A stretch of DNA of 64,000 bases from Pomacea canaliculata (GCF_003073045.1 NC_037601.1:23224150-23288149), one strand, 5' to 3'. Counted from the stretch's first letter, positions 1 through 13,671 are shown. Program-made: numbers and translations. Notes: generated by a model not told the origin, from the sequence alone.

Positions 1-1139
1 CCCCACCATTAAAGTGCTTTATGAAAAGAAACACAAACATAATAATGGATGCTGGTCTCAAAAACTAAGTTTTGGTGTTCTTATCATTTACACTCACTCC
101 CTGCCAGCACCAGACTTTCCATTGAAGTTGATCTTCACAAAGCAAGGATCGGTATAAGCAATGTCTTGAATTTCAAGTGTAGTCCAGTAAAAAGACAGAT
201 TCATTGGAATACCAAATTTGGAGTTTGGGGGCAACAGAGTAGAGAACAGACTCAGTCCTGGCACTGAAGAAGCAAAGGAGACAACAGTCCAGCTACACGT
301 CCAGCACACGGAGCAAGATGCAGGATGGCACAAACACATCTTATCGCCAGACCACATTGCTGAAGCGCATAAATCCAGAATTTAATCTCCACAACATGTA
401 GCAATGCACATGGTTCGTACATAATAAACGGAAAACAGCATGGTCCACAATGCTAGCACAGTTAAAAGTGTCAGTAAAGATGGTGAAGAATACTTTAAAG
501 TCAAAAATCAAGAAAGATGGCAAAACAAAGAACATGAGACAGAAGCCGTTATTGGAATAAGATGTCTATTGTAAGAAACAGTGCAGCACAAGCACTGAAG
601 AAGAATCCATAATGGAGGCGAACAGTTCAACAGACATCACAGGTGAGTAGTTGACACCAAAACTTGATGTTGATCCATTGACAAGAAAAAACAACAAAGA
701 ATTAGTCCCCTTCAGCCACTTAGGTGAAGGGACATTACTCAATCATTTCTGCTCAAAATTATGATTGCAAAGCAACTTTTCACTTACAATTGCATCTAGA
801 ACACAGCTTGTAGTTGGTACAAGGAGACTGCCATGTTTTGACACTGATTTTCATCACAGCTATCTCTTTCCCACGTTCACTTCCTGTTTTCTAAGTGTGA
901 TCATCCAGATGCTGACATCATAGATCCAGAGATCATACCATGCAACTTCTATAGCTGAGAAAAGAAAACTGGCATGGCATAAAATACCAGTCAAATGGTT
1001 CCTCCTGTGTCACAAAACAGAGTCAGTTTGTTTTCCTTCATGGCAGCTTCCTAAAATTGACAGGCACCTGTGTTTTAGACACGACTGTAAGTAAATGGGT
1101 TGTTTGAATCCCAAAATTTTGATTGGAAACAATTTAGAG
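1..1139. other. Unassigned region downstream of ADAT1 exon 6
   Basis: No exon could be supported on either strand. On the minus strand this is the last ADAT1 intron or its 3' flank. The short ORFs here match no family I recognise. Confidence 0.5.
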
Positions 1140-1351
1140 CAGACCTGGGCAAACGCCGGCCCGCGGGCCGGATCCGGCCCGCCTCCTGTCTCTGACCGGC
1201 CCGCCCGCTGGCCCGCCCGCTGGCCCGCCCGCCGGTATATATACTATACATACAGTATTGGGTAAAACTGAGTTAACTATATTAGTCCGGCCCTCTAGAA
1301 CCATCCCAATTTCTCATCCGGCCCCTTGGGAAAATTAATTGCCCACCCCTG
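1140..1351. mobile_element. hAT-type MITE with exact 8-bp target duplication
   Basis: A 212-bp element begins CAGACCTGGGCAA and ends TTGCCCACCCCTG, imperfect terminal inverted repeats of the hAT type. It is flanked by perfect 8-bp duplications ATTTAGAG at 1132-1139 and 1352-1359. The interior is a GC-rich run of GGCCCGCC-like units with no coding capacity, so it is non-autonomous. It sits downstream of ADAT1 exon 6. Confidence 0.88.
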
Positions 1352-1557
1352 ATTTAGAGTGACAGTATCTATTACTTAAATCCAACTTGCCAATTTACCT
1401 CGCCACTGGTAAGATGATTGGTTCATGAAAATTATAGTATAGCAAAAGAAGTGATTGGGGTTGCTACTGATAGTCGCTCTGTGTACTCTTGACTCTTCCA
1501 TTGTAATTATTTGATGATAACAGAATAAAACCTAGTATATCACTTTGGTACACAGAC

Positions 1558-4408
1558 CTTGCTTGTAGTCTGTTCATATCCTTTTTTGTCACCCCCTGTC
1601 TCCTTCCATTCACAATAACTTCAAGTTTCCCATCTTTTTGGTGTGATGAGTACCATACTATTGCTGAAATACACAAACTGAGACATTAGGTCAGCCAACA
1701 ACACAGTCCAAATACCACATCAAAGTTGCATGAGAATGTTCTCACAATGACAACACTTAGTTTTCCATATTCTCTTACATTCAAAACATTCCTATACAAC
1801 AGCAATGAATCTTCTCCTGCCAATCGGAAATGATGAAAACCTGAAATTGGCATTCTAATGTTTAATAAAAGGATGTGTGTCAGCCCATGACTTTTCACAA
1901 CCTCTCAGCAAGTTTATGAAGAATTTCATTTAGTAAAGGTATTTTATTGTTCGTTGTCTGCATCTACCGTTCCCCTCTAAAAAATACTTTCTTTTTGTTT
2001 TTTTTATAGCCATCATACAACTGTTTACTGACTGTGCTATTAGATAACACTCACATGAGGCACATGGTACAATATGACTATCATCCACCGTGTCTATGCC
2101 AAGGTTGCTCTCAACACTGATGCAGCTGTGCTCAAACTGAAGACTGGACTGCAGGAACTTGGGACAGTGAGGGTAGAACCCACCAGGAAGAGCTTTGGTG
2201 CTGAATGCAGAAATTCTGTTATACAAGGCACGCTGAAGTGCCTCCTCACTCCATGGACACCTATAATGAAATTTAGTATGATGTTAACCAAAAGAGTGAC
2301 CTGCTTTTTACTTAATTCTCTTTCCAGCAATCTCCCCCACCAATGCTCCTCTCACACACAAACACAAATGTATACAACACTACTTACTTGCCAATAATAA
2401 CTGTCTCAAAGTAGAGAGGCTTCTCCAAAAAATGAGACAGCAATGATCCTTGACAGCCCAGCACATTCCAGCGGGCCATTTTATCACTGCATGACATGGA
2501 CAGAGTTCTTTCCCCTCTTCCTGGTTTGGTTCGAAGCACACCCAGCCTGTGATAACCTTCCCCACTGAGATGGAGGTCCTGGTGCCCACCCGGCACACAC
2601 TTAGCACCTGTTCTGTGCACATCTCTCAAACATTCCATCCTTCCTGACATGGTCTGACCTCCATGATCACTCTGTGCCTTGTCCTGCTCATATACATTCT
2701 CAGCCACCTTGGGTCTTCTGACAGAAAGTGTTTGAGCATCAGACTGACCCAGTGGTAACACATCTTCGTGGTGTTCCCATCTTGAAGTGTCAGAAACATG
2801 ATCATTTCTATCTACTGCATGTGTTCCAGGCCATACGAATTTAACAGCGATACTCTCCGCTTTCCCTTCTACAGGAGACACACTGTCATGGCAGGTGAAT
2901 GACAATGCATCTTTTTTGTTGTTGTTTTTACTCTCTTCTCCATCCACTTCCTTACAACTTAAAGTGTTATCTCTACTACTGCTTACAGACACAACATCAT
3001 CTAACTTTACCACCTTTGCTTCTTGAAAATATGCATCCTGACTATGTCTCTTTCTTATATTTGTGCAGTCTTTTATAAGTGGTGTTTCTGAATGCACTTC
3101 GGTCTTTGGGAAAATTGATGCATCACCACCTGTTACACATAAAGCCATTCCTTTATAGAAAATTTTGCATAATCTACTCTCACCCATTTTAGAAACATGC
3201 AAATAAACAAAATTTTCTCACACACACCACAAAAACATATGCACTGCACATACATTTTATTTATATAATGCTTTTTCTCATCACTGAAGGCAGATTCGAA
3301 ACATATTAATATCCCCACATGTATGCACTATATAAGGGTGCAAACACACTCTTTCTCTCTCTATAGATACTGATTACTTACATGGGGTGTGACTACAGAA
3401 GAAATGGAAGATGATATCAGGCTTTAAACAACATCTGTATCCTGCTTTGTTAGATGGCTCTGTGAATATTTCACTGCCCTCTTTAAGATAGACCTGTTTT
3501 AGCTCTTCATATAGATAGCTGTTGAGAGATTATTATTATTATTTTATTATTCATAATAATCATTACTGAATTTGTAGAGTGCATTTTGCTATGTGGAGAA
3601 TGAAAACATTCAATGCAAGATAAAGGAAAAACAGCTGATCAAGTAATTACAGCTAACTGCAATCTTACAGATTCTAAAGTGAGTGTGAGTGTGTGTGTGG
3701 AGGGGGAACAGCTATTTGCCTGATTATATTTATCAAAGTACCTTGTCTTTTAATTTACTTTTTGTTCAACTGTTTATACAAGTTATATGACTGAAGCTGT
3801 GTTTAACAATTAGCCTTTATATCTATCAGTATCAGTACAGTATCTAATCACATTTTTATTTTTTTGTTTGTTTGTTTTTTGCTGCTAGTTATCATAACTT
3901 GTACTTACAGGAGAAATGCTCGCCGAGCAATGACTTCTGCATGACTGTCATTAACTACTTCACCTGCTTCAGACATTCTGGACTCTCCTAAGCACTTTGA
4001 TCCTGTTCCCATTGACACCACCTTCAATTCAGACTCTGTGTTCCCTAGATAACAAGAATACAAATTGTGTCTTTTGATTTTTTGTTGTAGACTCATGCAC
4101 ATTTTCAAAAAATGGTGAACTCAGAACTGAAAACTATATAGTCTGCTACAAATAGCAGCAGTTTTTTCACTGTTGTCAGGAAGAACGAAATACATGAAAT
4201 AAAATTGACAGTCCTATAACATATAAGATTCTTGAAGCATATATGACTGACCACTTTGCTTCTGAAGAACAACAGCTGCCATAAGCGTCCATTCTTTATT
4301 CTTTTGTGGTTTGCCTTTTTTGGGCAGGTGAGCATAGTGGTTGTAGCACAGGTGTGCGATTCGGTCTTGTAATGATGTGACACTGTCACACTCCATGAAC
4401 TGCGACAT
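1558..4408 (-). CDS. ADAT1: tRNA-specific adenosine deaminase 1 (ADAT1), 3' end not seen
   Basis: Deaminates A37 to inosine in eukaryotic tRNA-Ala (family knowledge). Six exons join in phase: 4408-4252, 4044-3909, 3518-3382, 3129-2388, 2260-2055 and 1663-1558. The deaminase core is intact: HAE at residues 87-89 (zinc ligand and proton shuttle), PCGD with Cys144, and SMSCSDK with the third zinc-ligand Cys near 357. MGTGSKC and [12 protein letters not shown] are ADAT1 signatures. Exon 6 ends after LQAR with two codon bases left, so at least one more exon must encode the final 80 or so residues. I could not find it in 1-1557, so it is divergent or outside the window. The long exon 4 carries the poorly conserved linker. 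The ATG at 4408 gives an N-terminus slightly longer than the human protein; another Met follows four codons in. Confidence 0.93.
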
Positions 4409-4802
4409 GTCTTATTTAGACTATTTTTATTTGAGTTATAAAAGAACGTTGTAGCCATGCATTCAAGGTAGCTTGCAGGGGGAGTTTTCACACAGTGTAC
4501 TGTAAGTACGTAAAAGGAAAAGACTATTTATTTAAACATTTAAACTCTGCCATGTGTTTCCGTAACGTGAGGCGAGCTACAGCTGATAACGAAAATAAAT
4601 TCTTAAGCTAGACATTTATTTTTGATATTCCGCCCCGCTTCAAAGCCTTTCTTCTGCCTAATTTGAACCCTGACATTTACTTCTGTGTCTTTTTTCTGTT
4701 TGAAGTAAACTTTAACTGTTACTGGTGTTATTTATGTTATTTATTTGTTTTGTGTACTTGAGGCCGACAACAACATCAGCGCTACTTACTTCCCTTGCCA
4801 AC
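4409..4802. promoter_or_regulatory. Shared bidirectional promoter of ADAT1 and GATB
   Basis: Only 394 bp separate the ATG codons of the divergent genes ADAT1 (minus) and GATB (plus), so the promoter must lie here or overlap both 5' UTRs. The sequence AACATGGCGGC spanning the GATB start (4801-4811) matches the YY1-type element often found over the initiation codon of housekeeping genes. No TATA box is evident. Bidirectional use is inferred. Confidence 0.7.
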
Positions 4803-7800
4803 ATGGCGGCAACCATCGCGAAATATGCGCTGACTTCGCGCACCTGCACAGTGTGTAAAAGGCTTCATCGATCACAGTTTCACACAAATAGCAAGCTGAA
4901 AAATGTCGTCAGTACTGATTGTATATCCACGTTGCCAAGGTTAGAAATAACAGTTATTGAAATCGTCTCGGGTGGTAGCTCGCTTTCCTGCACTAGTTGG
5001 CACAGCCAACGGCCTAATACAGTGATACAGAATGCAGTTCTACCACAGCATCAAACTCGAACAAGCTTCACACTGATAGAAGTTTCTGCTAGTAGAACGT
5101 CTGGCCTTTGTGTAATTATTTTTCAGTAGATATTCGTTAAAGAATAAACGAATATGTTTAAAGAATAAACGAGGCATGCGTATTTCATCATTCCGTTAAT
5201 ATATTTACTTACAGAAAATCAGAGTGGAAAAGCGTTGTAGGCCTGGAGATCCATGCACAGATTGCCACAAAAAGCAAGCTGTTTTCAGGTGCATCAACTC
5301 AGTATGGAGCTCCTGTTAACTCACAAGTTTCTAATTTTGATGCGGCGCTTCCAGGCACTCTTCCTGTAAGTTATTCCTTAAGGTGTGGCTAGAAGTTACA
5401 GGTTGTGGATTATGTATTGTACACCAAATAACTTCTTCCACAAAATCGTATTTCTTGAGTTTTTTTCATTTTTTGCTTTCGTTAGGATAGTTTTTTTTTC
5501 TAAATGATATGTTTGTGTGTACGTTGATTAAATTATTTTACAGTTAAACCATGCACTTCATTAAGACCTTCCATACTGCAACTTCTTGTGCTCTATTATG
5601 ACTTTTTTGAAGTCACATGTTTAAAAAAATTATGTACATTAGACCATTTCTGCCCCTCTATTATGACTCTTTACGAAAATAACATGAAGTAAAATAAGTA
5701 CATTTTGAAGCAAGACTTCTTGTTCATTGGGTTACCTCCCATACAAAACCATTTTGTCTAAGCTATATCAACCACCCACGAGAGCTGAGTCAGCCCCAGT
5801 TTGAAAATATCATCCCATGCAAGACTACATCATTCTAATGCCAAACGTTGAATCGATGCAGGCCCCAAAGAGAAATCGGTCACCAATGACACAAGTAGCT
5901 ATATCTTAACGTCAAATTACCAGCAGATTCATGCTTGCTTAAGGAGTTAGTTCCCTTATAAATCTTCAACCAAGCACAACATTGGCAGAATCATGCAAGC
6001 TTGACCGAAGAAAACTACAAAGAAAAGCACTATATGGTGTTTTAATAGCAAAAGCTGGGACACAACTTATCAGATCAATAGTCAACAGATTAGAAACCTA
6101 AATTACAAGGTTTTGAAAGATCAAAAGACAAAACTTAAAATGTCTGCAGAAATTCAGTGGTAGATATTAAAAAATCTAAAGTATATTGATCATGTGAGGA
6201 ACAAAGATTCATGGTTTTTCAGGTGCTGAACAGGAAGTGTGTGGAAGCAGGTGTATTGACTGCCTTGGCTCTTGGCTGCACAGTCAATCCCATTTCTAGA
6301 TTTGACAGGAAACATTACTTCTATGCAGATCTTCCTGTAAGACATTTTCACTGCAAATTTCACTAGGTTATTGGTATTGTCATATTCTAGTTGCAATTTG
6401 TTAACAAATTAATATTCTTACCATTAATCAAAATAATAATTAGTGTAAACATATGATTTATAAAGTGCAAAATCATGCTTACAAAGGATCCTCTCAGTGC
6501 AGTAGACATGAACAGAGTAAAAAAGATGTAACAACTATGCTGACTAATAATAAAAGACAACCAAAGAAGACACAAAAAGGAATCAGGGAACTAGCAGTAA
6601 GGATGGAGAGTGTCATAAATGTGCAGAGGAAGATGAGCAGGCAGACTAGTCAATTGACTATAATCACAACACTATTGACAACTATGTTTATTGGTATAAG
6701 GAGTAAGTCTCGTGGAACAGATCTGTTTTTAGCGCGCGTTTAGAAGATTCGATAGTGGGTAGATGGCGGAAGAGAAGAGAGTACACTGTTTTGCAGCACA
6801 GTAACTAAAAATTCAATGACCATATGTTGTTTTGGTGACAGGGATAGAGACAGTCATCAAATGAAAAGCGGACTAGTCTGGCTAGAGAAGGTAGGGCAAG
6901 AGAAGTTTAGGAAAATGATCAGGACAAGAGCCTGCAAATAAATTAAAGCACAACAAAGATAGTTTGTGAGAAAAGATGGGTAGCCAGTGCAAAAAATGAA
7001 TGAGAGGAGTGACATTGTCCTGTTTCCTACCTTTAAGCACCAGGCGTGCAGTGGAGTTCTGTACCCTCTGGAGTTAAGAAAAAGAAATTTTTTATAAAAA
7101 ATAATTAAATTTATTTTTTAAACAAGAGAATATAAATTGATGGTAGATAACAATTCTTTTGAAGCACTTTTGAAGTTCTACTTTAATACCTTTGATACTT
7201 TAAACTGTTGCTGCAAGTTTCCAGTTGTGTACTTAAAAGAAAGGGAGTTGTTTACTAGGAGTTTGGGAAGTAGTACCTTGTACTGAGCTCAGACCTCATT
7301 TGTGGAAAAAAATGTTTTACTATTTTTTACAGTTATTGAAATGTATGGATATTGTGCAAACAGGCTGGATACCAGATCACTCAGCAGCGGCAGCCGCTTG
7401 CCCAGAATGGACGTGTTGACTATCCTCATCACATTAAAGGAGCTGGACATAATTCTGTCATGGAGTTGAGATCATGTCAGATCCTGCAACTGCAGCTGGA
7501 ACAAGACAGTGGGAAGTCACTTCACAATCACTGTGACAATATCAGTCTCATTGACCTCAACAGGGCAGGTAGTGCATTTGAACTCAACAAGGCAGCTCGC
7601 ATGCTTCATCTTATTAAATCAGTAGCGTCTGACCTCTGAAGTGCTAGGAAAGTTGCCTTGAATTATCTATTAAGTTGAGTCTAACTCATTCTTCAGTCTC
7701 AGTCTTCTAAACGCCCTTCCCATGTGCAGGAACAGGCTTGCTGGAGGTCATAAGGGACATTTTTTTGTTTGTTGGATAAGGAGAAGATGTTGATGAGCAC

Positions 7801-10800
7801 CTTCTTAGACCAGTCAGCAGCCTTTGACATGATTAATCATTCAGTCTTGCTTAGCTGCCTCACTACTATTTATGGTTTTGAGTTCTGCCCTTATGTGGTT
7901 TGAGTCTTACCTTACCAGTAAGATCTAGGCTATACTAGTTAATAAACAGCTCTCAACAGTCATACCTTTGACCTTTAGGGTCTCTCAGGCCTTGAGTCAG
8001 GGGTTTGTAGGAGAGCTGACTTTGTTTATATACAAAGCCCTTATCTCTATTGGTTCTCTCTCACGCCATTTCCAGAAAGTCCTTTGCTTATTACACTCAA
8101 CTCTATACCTCTGTTGCCTCTCACATGGCACACACGGCTTTTCTGAATTTAGTATCATGCATCTTCAAAGTTAAGTATTAAATTGTTGTACACACCTATC
8201 AGGTTGTTATTAAAGTTACTCATTTGCTTGTGTATGGTTTGCACTCCGTGCCTAAACTGCAGCTCCTTCACACATATTTATACTACCTGCTGTTCTATTT
8301 TGGTCATTGTGTATATTTTTGAGCTGTTGTCTGTTGTAATTCTTTCTTTTTCTTTTATTTTTCTGTGAGTTTAGGAGTGGGATTGATGGAGCTGGTGACA
8401 GAACCTGATTTGAGGGACGGGGAAGACGCTGCAAGCTTTGTTCAAGAACTGCAGTTTATTCTGTGTGAAATTGGCACCTGTGATGGCCGTATGCAAGGTC
8501 TGTCAGTATTGAAGTACAAATTATTGTTTACACCACAGTTTATGTGATATCAGTCTTCTTTTATTCATAATACAAGCCTTCAACTATAAGCATGTACATT
8601 CAAATATTCATGATCTGTGACATCGTAATGAAACATGACACATTTCCGTTATAAGGACTACAGCCAATGCAGTGAGATATCTGGAATTTTATGTCAATTA
8701 GGTATTTAGATGTTGTCGAAATCTCTTGTGATTTGCTTTTTTCTAGTCAAGCTGCCGTTCAAATATGATTTTACATATGATGTATTAACACTGCAAAAAT
8801 GCTACCAAACGTTGAGGCCTCATATTTCTAGCAGAATGGTGATAAATTTTTAGGAGAATGTTAATATATTTTTATTGCATTTTTATGTATCACGTCTTGT
8901 CAAACAGAAGGATCATTGAGAGTAGATGCAAATATTTCTGTGCACAAGCCAGGCCAACCGTTTGGGGTTCGAACTGAAGTGAAGAACATAAACTCTATAA
9001 GAAATGTCAGTAAAGCTATAGGTGAGCATTTGTTATTATCAGATTATATCAATTACAGGGATAAATCTTACACTCCCATTTGCTCAATACTTGCTTTCAA
9101 CATCATAAAAGATTTTACTTCGATGTGTTTTGTGCAGTATTTGACAGCATATGAAAGTTTAGTGCAATTCTGATCTATTATCGCTCTCTCTCTCCCTTGC
9201 ACATGAAAGAAATATGTGCCCTATGACTGTTTTTTAATACATGTAGTTTCTTTACTCCTCTCAATTATTTTATGCCTTTCAGACTTTGAAATTCAGAGAC
9301 AGATTGAAATACTAGAGGCTGGGGGTAAAATTGAAAATGAAACTCGCTCGTTTGATGCTCAAATAAGGTAAGTGGAAAAAAATGTGAGAAAATGATTTAT
9401 TCATTATTTTCTACTCGGAATGTAACAAAAAATGTTTCTGCTATTTAAAAGTCAGAAAATTTTTGATGGTTTGCTTGAGTATTCTGCTTTGTTGACTGTT
9501 TTATTGAGCACTCTTCCTTCTTGAAATAAAGCTGTTCTTCTAGGCCAGCGTTTTCTTCCACATTCAATACTCTGTTCAAATGTGCTTTATTTTTTCTGAT
9601 TGATTTGACAGATGTTTTTGTTGATTCTTGAAAACTGCAGTCTTATAAAAGACTAAAAGAGTAGTCTTGTACATAAGAAAATCAGTATAAAGTGACAACA
9701 TTTTAAACTATACACACCTCACCAAATAGCACTGCAAAAACATTCATGCGGTTAAGACATGGTGGATTAGATGAAGCTTAAAAGAAACATTTGCTTTAAA
9801 AAAAAACATGCATAGGATTATGAAAATATGTTTCTTGACATGTCAGTATGGCTCTTGTGATGGTTTTTAGTTTGTTGTTTTTTTTCTTAATATCTTCAGT
9901 AAAACAGTTTCTATGAGGGATAAGGAAAAGGTGCTAGACTATCGCTTTATGCCAGAACCCAATCTGCCACCACTTTGCTTGTATAAAAGGGAGAGTGTTC
10001 CCCTAGGCACAGACCTAGACTCTGTAGTTATTGTTGAAGATGTGCAGGCATGCTTGAAGGAACTACCAGGGGAGACAAGAAAGCGAATCACAGAAATATA
10101 TGACATTCCTTTAGGAGCAGCATCTGCACTTGTGGTTTGTATCCCTTTCATTATTCATCTTTCTTACATTTTATTTTAGTCAGCTTCTTCTTAGTGCTTA
10201 TTGACAAAGTATTTTATAGGAGAGGAAGTCACACAAAGAACTTTCCATTACTTGATCCAGTTTGCCTCCTAGAACAGTTAAGTGTATTTTCACAGATAAT
10301 AGAATTCTCTTTAAACAGAGAGAGGACGGCCTGGTGCATTTATTTGAATCACTGATGAAGAAACCATCAAGAGATAAGGAGGCTGTTATCAACGTTTTGC
10401 TAAATGCATTTGTGGGTCTGCTTCGCGCACAGAACTGTAAAGCTTCTGAATGGTGAGTGTGATGTTCATGGTTTATTCTCAGAAATTTAAGCGAGAAAAG
10501 ATTTGAACTACTTTGTTCAGTCAGTGAAAAATCCCTTTTATTTACAGCATGATGTGGATCAACTTTATTATTTCATTTTAAATTAATACAAATCACAAAT
10601 GACATCCACATTACATCATCATTTTAACAACAGTTTAATAAATTAAGTCAATAGTTTTCTGTGTATTTTTAGTGTTGTTTCATTAAACATACTTGTCAGA
10701 GCTACTGATGCCCTACCACCCAAGTCAGTTACATATATCATTTGTGCTGCCCTCTGTGAACCACGTGTCAGACAGGAGAAATTTGGGAACTGCCTTCTCT

Positions 10801-13498
10801 TCTTCTCCGGCTCAGTCTGCAATTCTCAGCCCCTTTCTTGTCAGACTGTGTCTGCATTCAAAGCTTACAAGTCGGGCCTCAAAAGCCAGCCCTTCAAGAA
10901 ATACCTTTGGTTTCATCAGCAAGCTCTTCCACTCCTCAGCTCATCTTGTTTGCATGCACTTCATGTTTGCCGCCACTCCAATGACAGGAACTGGTCAAGG
11001 GATGACTGACTGCATATTTTTTCATGCTGCCACCTGGTCATCCATCTTACATGTTGTTTGTGTTTCTTCGTTGTTTGGTTAACTGGTCATTTGTAGTCTT
11101 TTATACATAGTGCATTGAGCTCATCTCAGCGGAAAATGAGCTGTCGGAATTCAATATCTTTTACATTTCTGATTTCTTGCTTTGTGAAGCACTGGTGAGG
11201 GTTTTGGTGAAACATTGAGAGAAAGACACTCACACCCCTCCCGCTTATCCTTTTGCTCTCACTTGTAATAACTTCTTAAATTACATCGTTGTAAAACTTT
11301 GTGCTGTGTGTGAGGTATGTCACAATTTCTTTTTTGTGTGGAGTAATTGGGGTTTTTTTAATTTGAAACTACTGCTATCATCTTAAAATGTGAAAAAATA
11401 ATCATAAAAAGTAAACATGCTTCTGAGTGAGATACACCATTTAAACATAGTCTACCACTTTCTCCTAGACAAAAAAAAAATATTCTTGACAAATTTGGTG
11501 GCAATCAGACAAAAGGTGGGCTTTTAATTAATTTTCAAACAGAACCACACATACACAAACATACCACACTTGGCTTTTTTGACTAGATTTTAAAAATCTT
11601 TACTTATTCCAGAATAAGACATCTGCAGCTATAAAATGTATTCTCATCATTTATTTCAATGGATGTAAGAAGTTTACTATTAAGGTCAGTTTCGCCTCAT
11701 GAAAATAACGGTTTTGGGGTGTCGTCAAATTCAAGAGAACACCACATTTGCATATTTTGACATATAATAAAACAGATTCCGGGCTGTTTTTGTTGAAAAA
11801 TATATGTTTTGATGCTGAATAAATTGGTTAATTTTATCTAGAGACATGTTAACCTCATGGTAAATCCATTGTTTCTGTCAACACAATAACTGGACAAGAT
11901 AAGCATGATTGGATTTAGAATACACTGATTATAATTTACACCACCTTGTAATGTTTCAAGTTATTACATCGTCATACTAAAAAGGATGTTTTATAAACAT
12001 TTCAGTCCCATCCCTTTGGAATCGTTAGGAGAAATATGTGATCTGGTTGCTTCAAAGGACATTTCTAGGGCTGTCCTGCAAAAGGTATCCTTTTCTCTCT
12101 GTCATTTAGAATGTTACCTTGAGACGGATGCATCTTTATCGCAGCTATTTATTAACAGTTGTGTTGCAGTGATTGCCTGTCATGATTTCAGCTGTCAGTG
12201 ATGATTCTGACTTCATAGTGATTGCAACAGTCCTCAATTTTGACATAGTTATCTGTCATTTTAGACTTTATGGCATCCAACGACGACAATGAAACAACAC
12301 AGTGTATTGTTGATGATGCCAACACCTTTTACTTCTAATTCTATTCATATGCTGAAGAAAGGTTTTACATGTTCTCAAACATCTGGCTACATATCAAGAA
12401 TTGAATCTTAGGTGAAGCTGTTCAGCACATCAACTACTTTGCATTAGGCATTTTTCAGTTCTCAAGAGCTCTAAAGTTTCTAAAGTAAACGTTTCAGTCC
12501 CTACAGCAGACAAGTAATAGGCTGACTAGTTGTCAGAGTCATGAGGAGTAAGCAGTCATGCCAGATTTCATTATATTATGTCTGAACTGCAAGTATCATT
12601 AAATTGTTATGGTTGTGAAAAACATTGATTGTCATACGCAAAGTGGTCTGCCTATTGAGATTTGTGACTATCAAAGCTCCAGTATGAACAAGTACTGTCT
12701 GACAAATTACTAGCCAGAGTTGGTGATGTCTGTCACATGCTCGCAGCCTGAGAAATATCTCACTTGATTCTCTGCCAACTTTGCTTCAAAAGTTATATCT
12801 CAAGTTATTGCACGGATGTTGGCTGTATGCAGTTAGCAACACTTTGATAGTGTGTCTCATAGTCTCCAAACAGTACACTTTGTCAGCCAGTCTTGTGTTT
12901 TTCATGACTCAAGTAAAAGTTTATGATGCAGTCTATGACATGCTTATATTATAAAGGAACATGTTCTTGATAATGAACCCATGTATTATTTTTCTGTTAT
13001 CTTGTGGTTTAGCTGCTGGTAGTCCTGTTCAAAAGTCCACAGCTGGGAGTGACAGAGATTTTAGACAGAGAACATTGGCATATAATTAAGGACAGAAGCA
13101 TTATTGAGAAGACTATCACTGAGATTTTGGACACAAATCGAGCATTGGTAAGGAAACATTCAAAACATTTTTCCAGCGATCCTTATGTAAGGTCTACAGT
13201 AATATATTCATGTTCGTCCTTATAGCCTTTCAAACAATAGTAGTTGCATCCAGTTACGGAATATAATATTTAAGTATGCAACTTCTTAAAACAAACAGTA
13301 TGAAAATGTTGCAATATGAAATTTAAAAATGTATTGTTGCTTTTACTTCATTTTCAGTTGAAGAAGGTGCTAAAACGAAGAGATGAAAGTTCTAATGCTA
13401 TCATTGGTCCAGTACAGAAGAAACTAGGCGGGCTGGCAGATTTGCAGACTATTGTTGAAGTTCTTCAGGACATTTTGGATAAACGTGGCAGAACTTGA
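4803..13498 (+). CDS. GATB: Glutamyl-tRNA(Gln) amidotransferase subunit B, mitochondrial
   Basis: Subunit B of the mitochondrial GatCAB complex, which converts Glu-tRNA(Gln) to Gln-tRNA(Gln). Twelve exons join without phase conflict: 4803-4939, 5215-5365, 6223-6336, 7364-7568, 8375-8497, 8908-9021, 9283-9367, 9900-10134, 10319-10452, 12006-12084, 13013-13147 and 13358-13498. They give 550 aa, against 557 in human. The first 46 residues are rich in Arg, Ser and Thr, as in a mitochondrial presequence. VGLEIHAQ (54-61), [31 protein letters not shown] and [13 protein letters not shown] are conserved GatB motifs. Residues from about 400 onward form the helical GatB/YqeY tail. Introns hold repeat debris (LINE pieces in introns 4 and 9). 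All key motifs are intact. Confidence 0.97.
6440..7080. repeat. Interspersed repeat, copy 1 (GATB intron 3)
   Basis: Several blocks match 24990-25310 in the same order: one around AGGAATCAGGGAAC, one around GGAGAGTGTCATAAAT, and a terminal block around GTGCAGTGGAGTTCTGTACC. Order and spacing indicate a dispersed non-autonomous element. Ends, orientation and family are not defined. Confidence 0.6.
7780..8170 (+). mobile_element. Decayed LINE reverse-transcriptase fragment (GATB intron 4)
   Basis: Translation gives [19 protein letters not shown] followed, after frame changes and stops, by LSQ..VG and a region where non-LTR retrotransposons read LLFxLY. LDxSAAFDxIDH is the RT palm motif of CR1/jockey-like LINEs. 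The copy is short and heavily degraded, so the exact clade is open. Confidence 0.65.
10690..11160 (+). mobile_element. Degraded LINE 3' end (GATB intron 9)
   Basis: The segment translates discontinuously as [18 protein letters not shown], resembling the C-terminal residues of CR1/L2-type RT proteins (FKSxLKTxLF), followed by an untranslated tail containing GTGCATTGAGCTC. Stops occur throughout. It could be the 3' end of the same LINE family as the RT fragment in intron 4, but no overlap proves this. Confidence 0.5.
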
Positions 13499-13671
13499 GA
13501 CTACTTTTGTATGCAGTCTGGTATTGAATGGAAACATGAGTAATAATTGACTAATTACAAAATATTTATTTTGATCTTGGTATGATATGGTGAAATCGAT
13601 ATTGCGAAGCAGTTTGCATTGGTCTGTTGTGCACAAGAACTCTGTAGCTTATGAATCTGAGTGCTGACAAG

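Noticed and set aside
958-1060. ADAT1 last exon reading EAAMKENKLTLF after TTTTAG
   Set aside because: Only a few residues resemble the C-terminal region, the frame stops quickly, and the preceding conserved segment is missing.
10693-11082. 129-aa plus-strand ORF in GATB intron 9
   Set aside because: A frame of degraded LINE 3' sequence, not a host gene.
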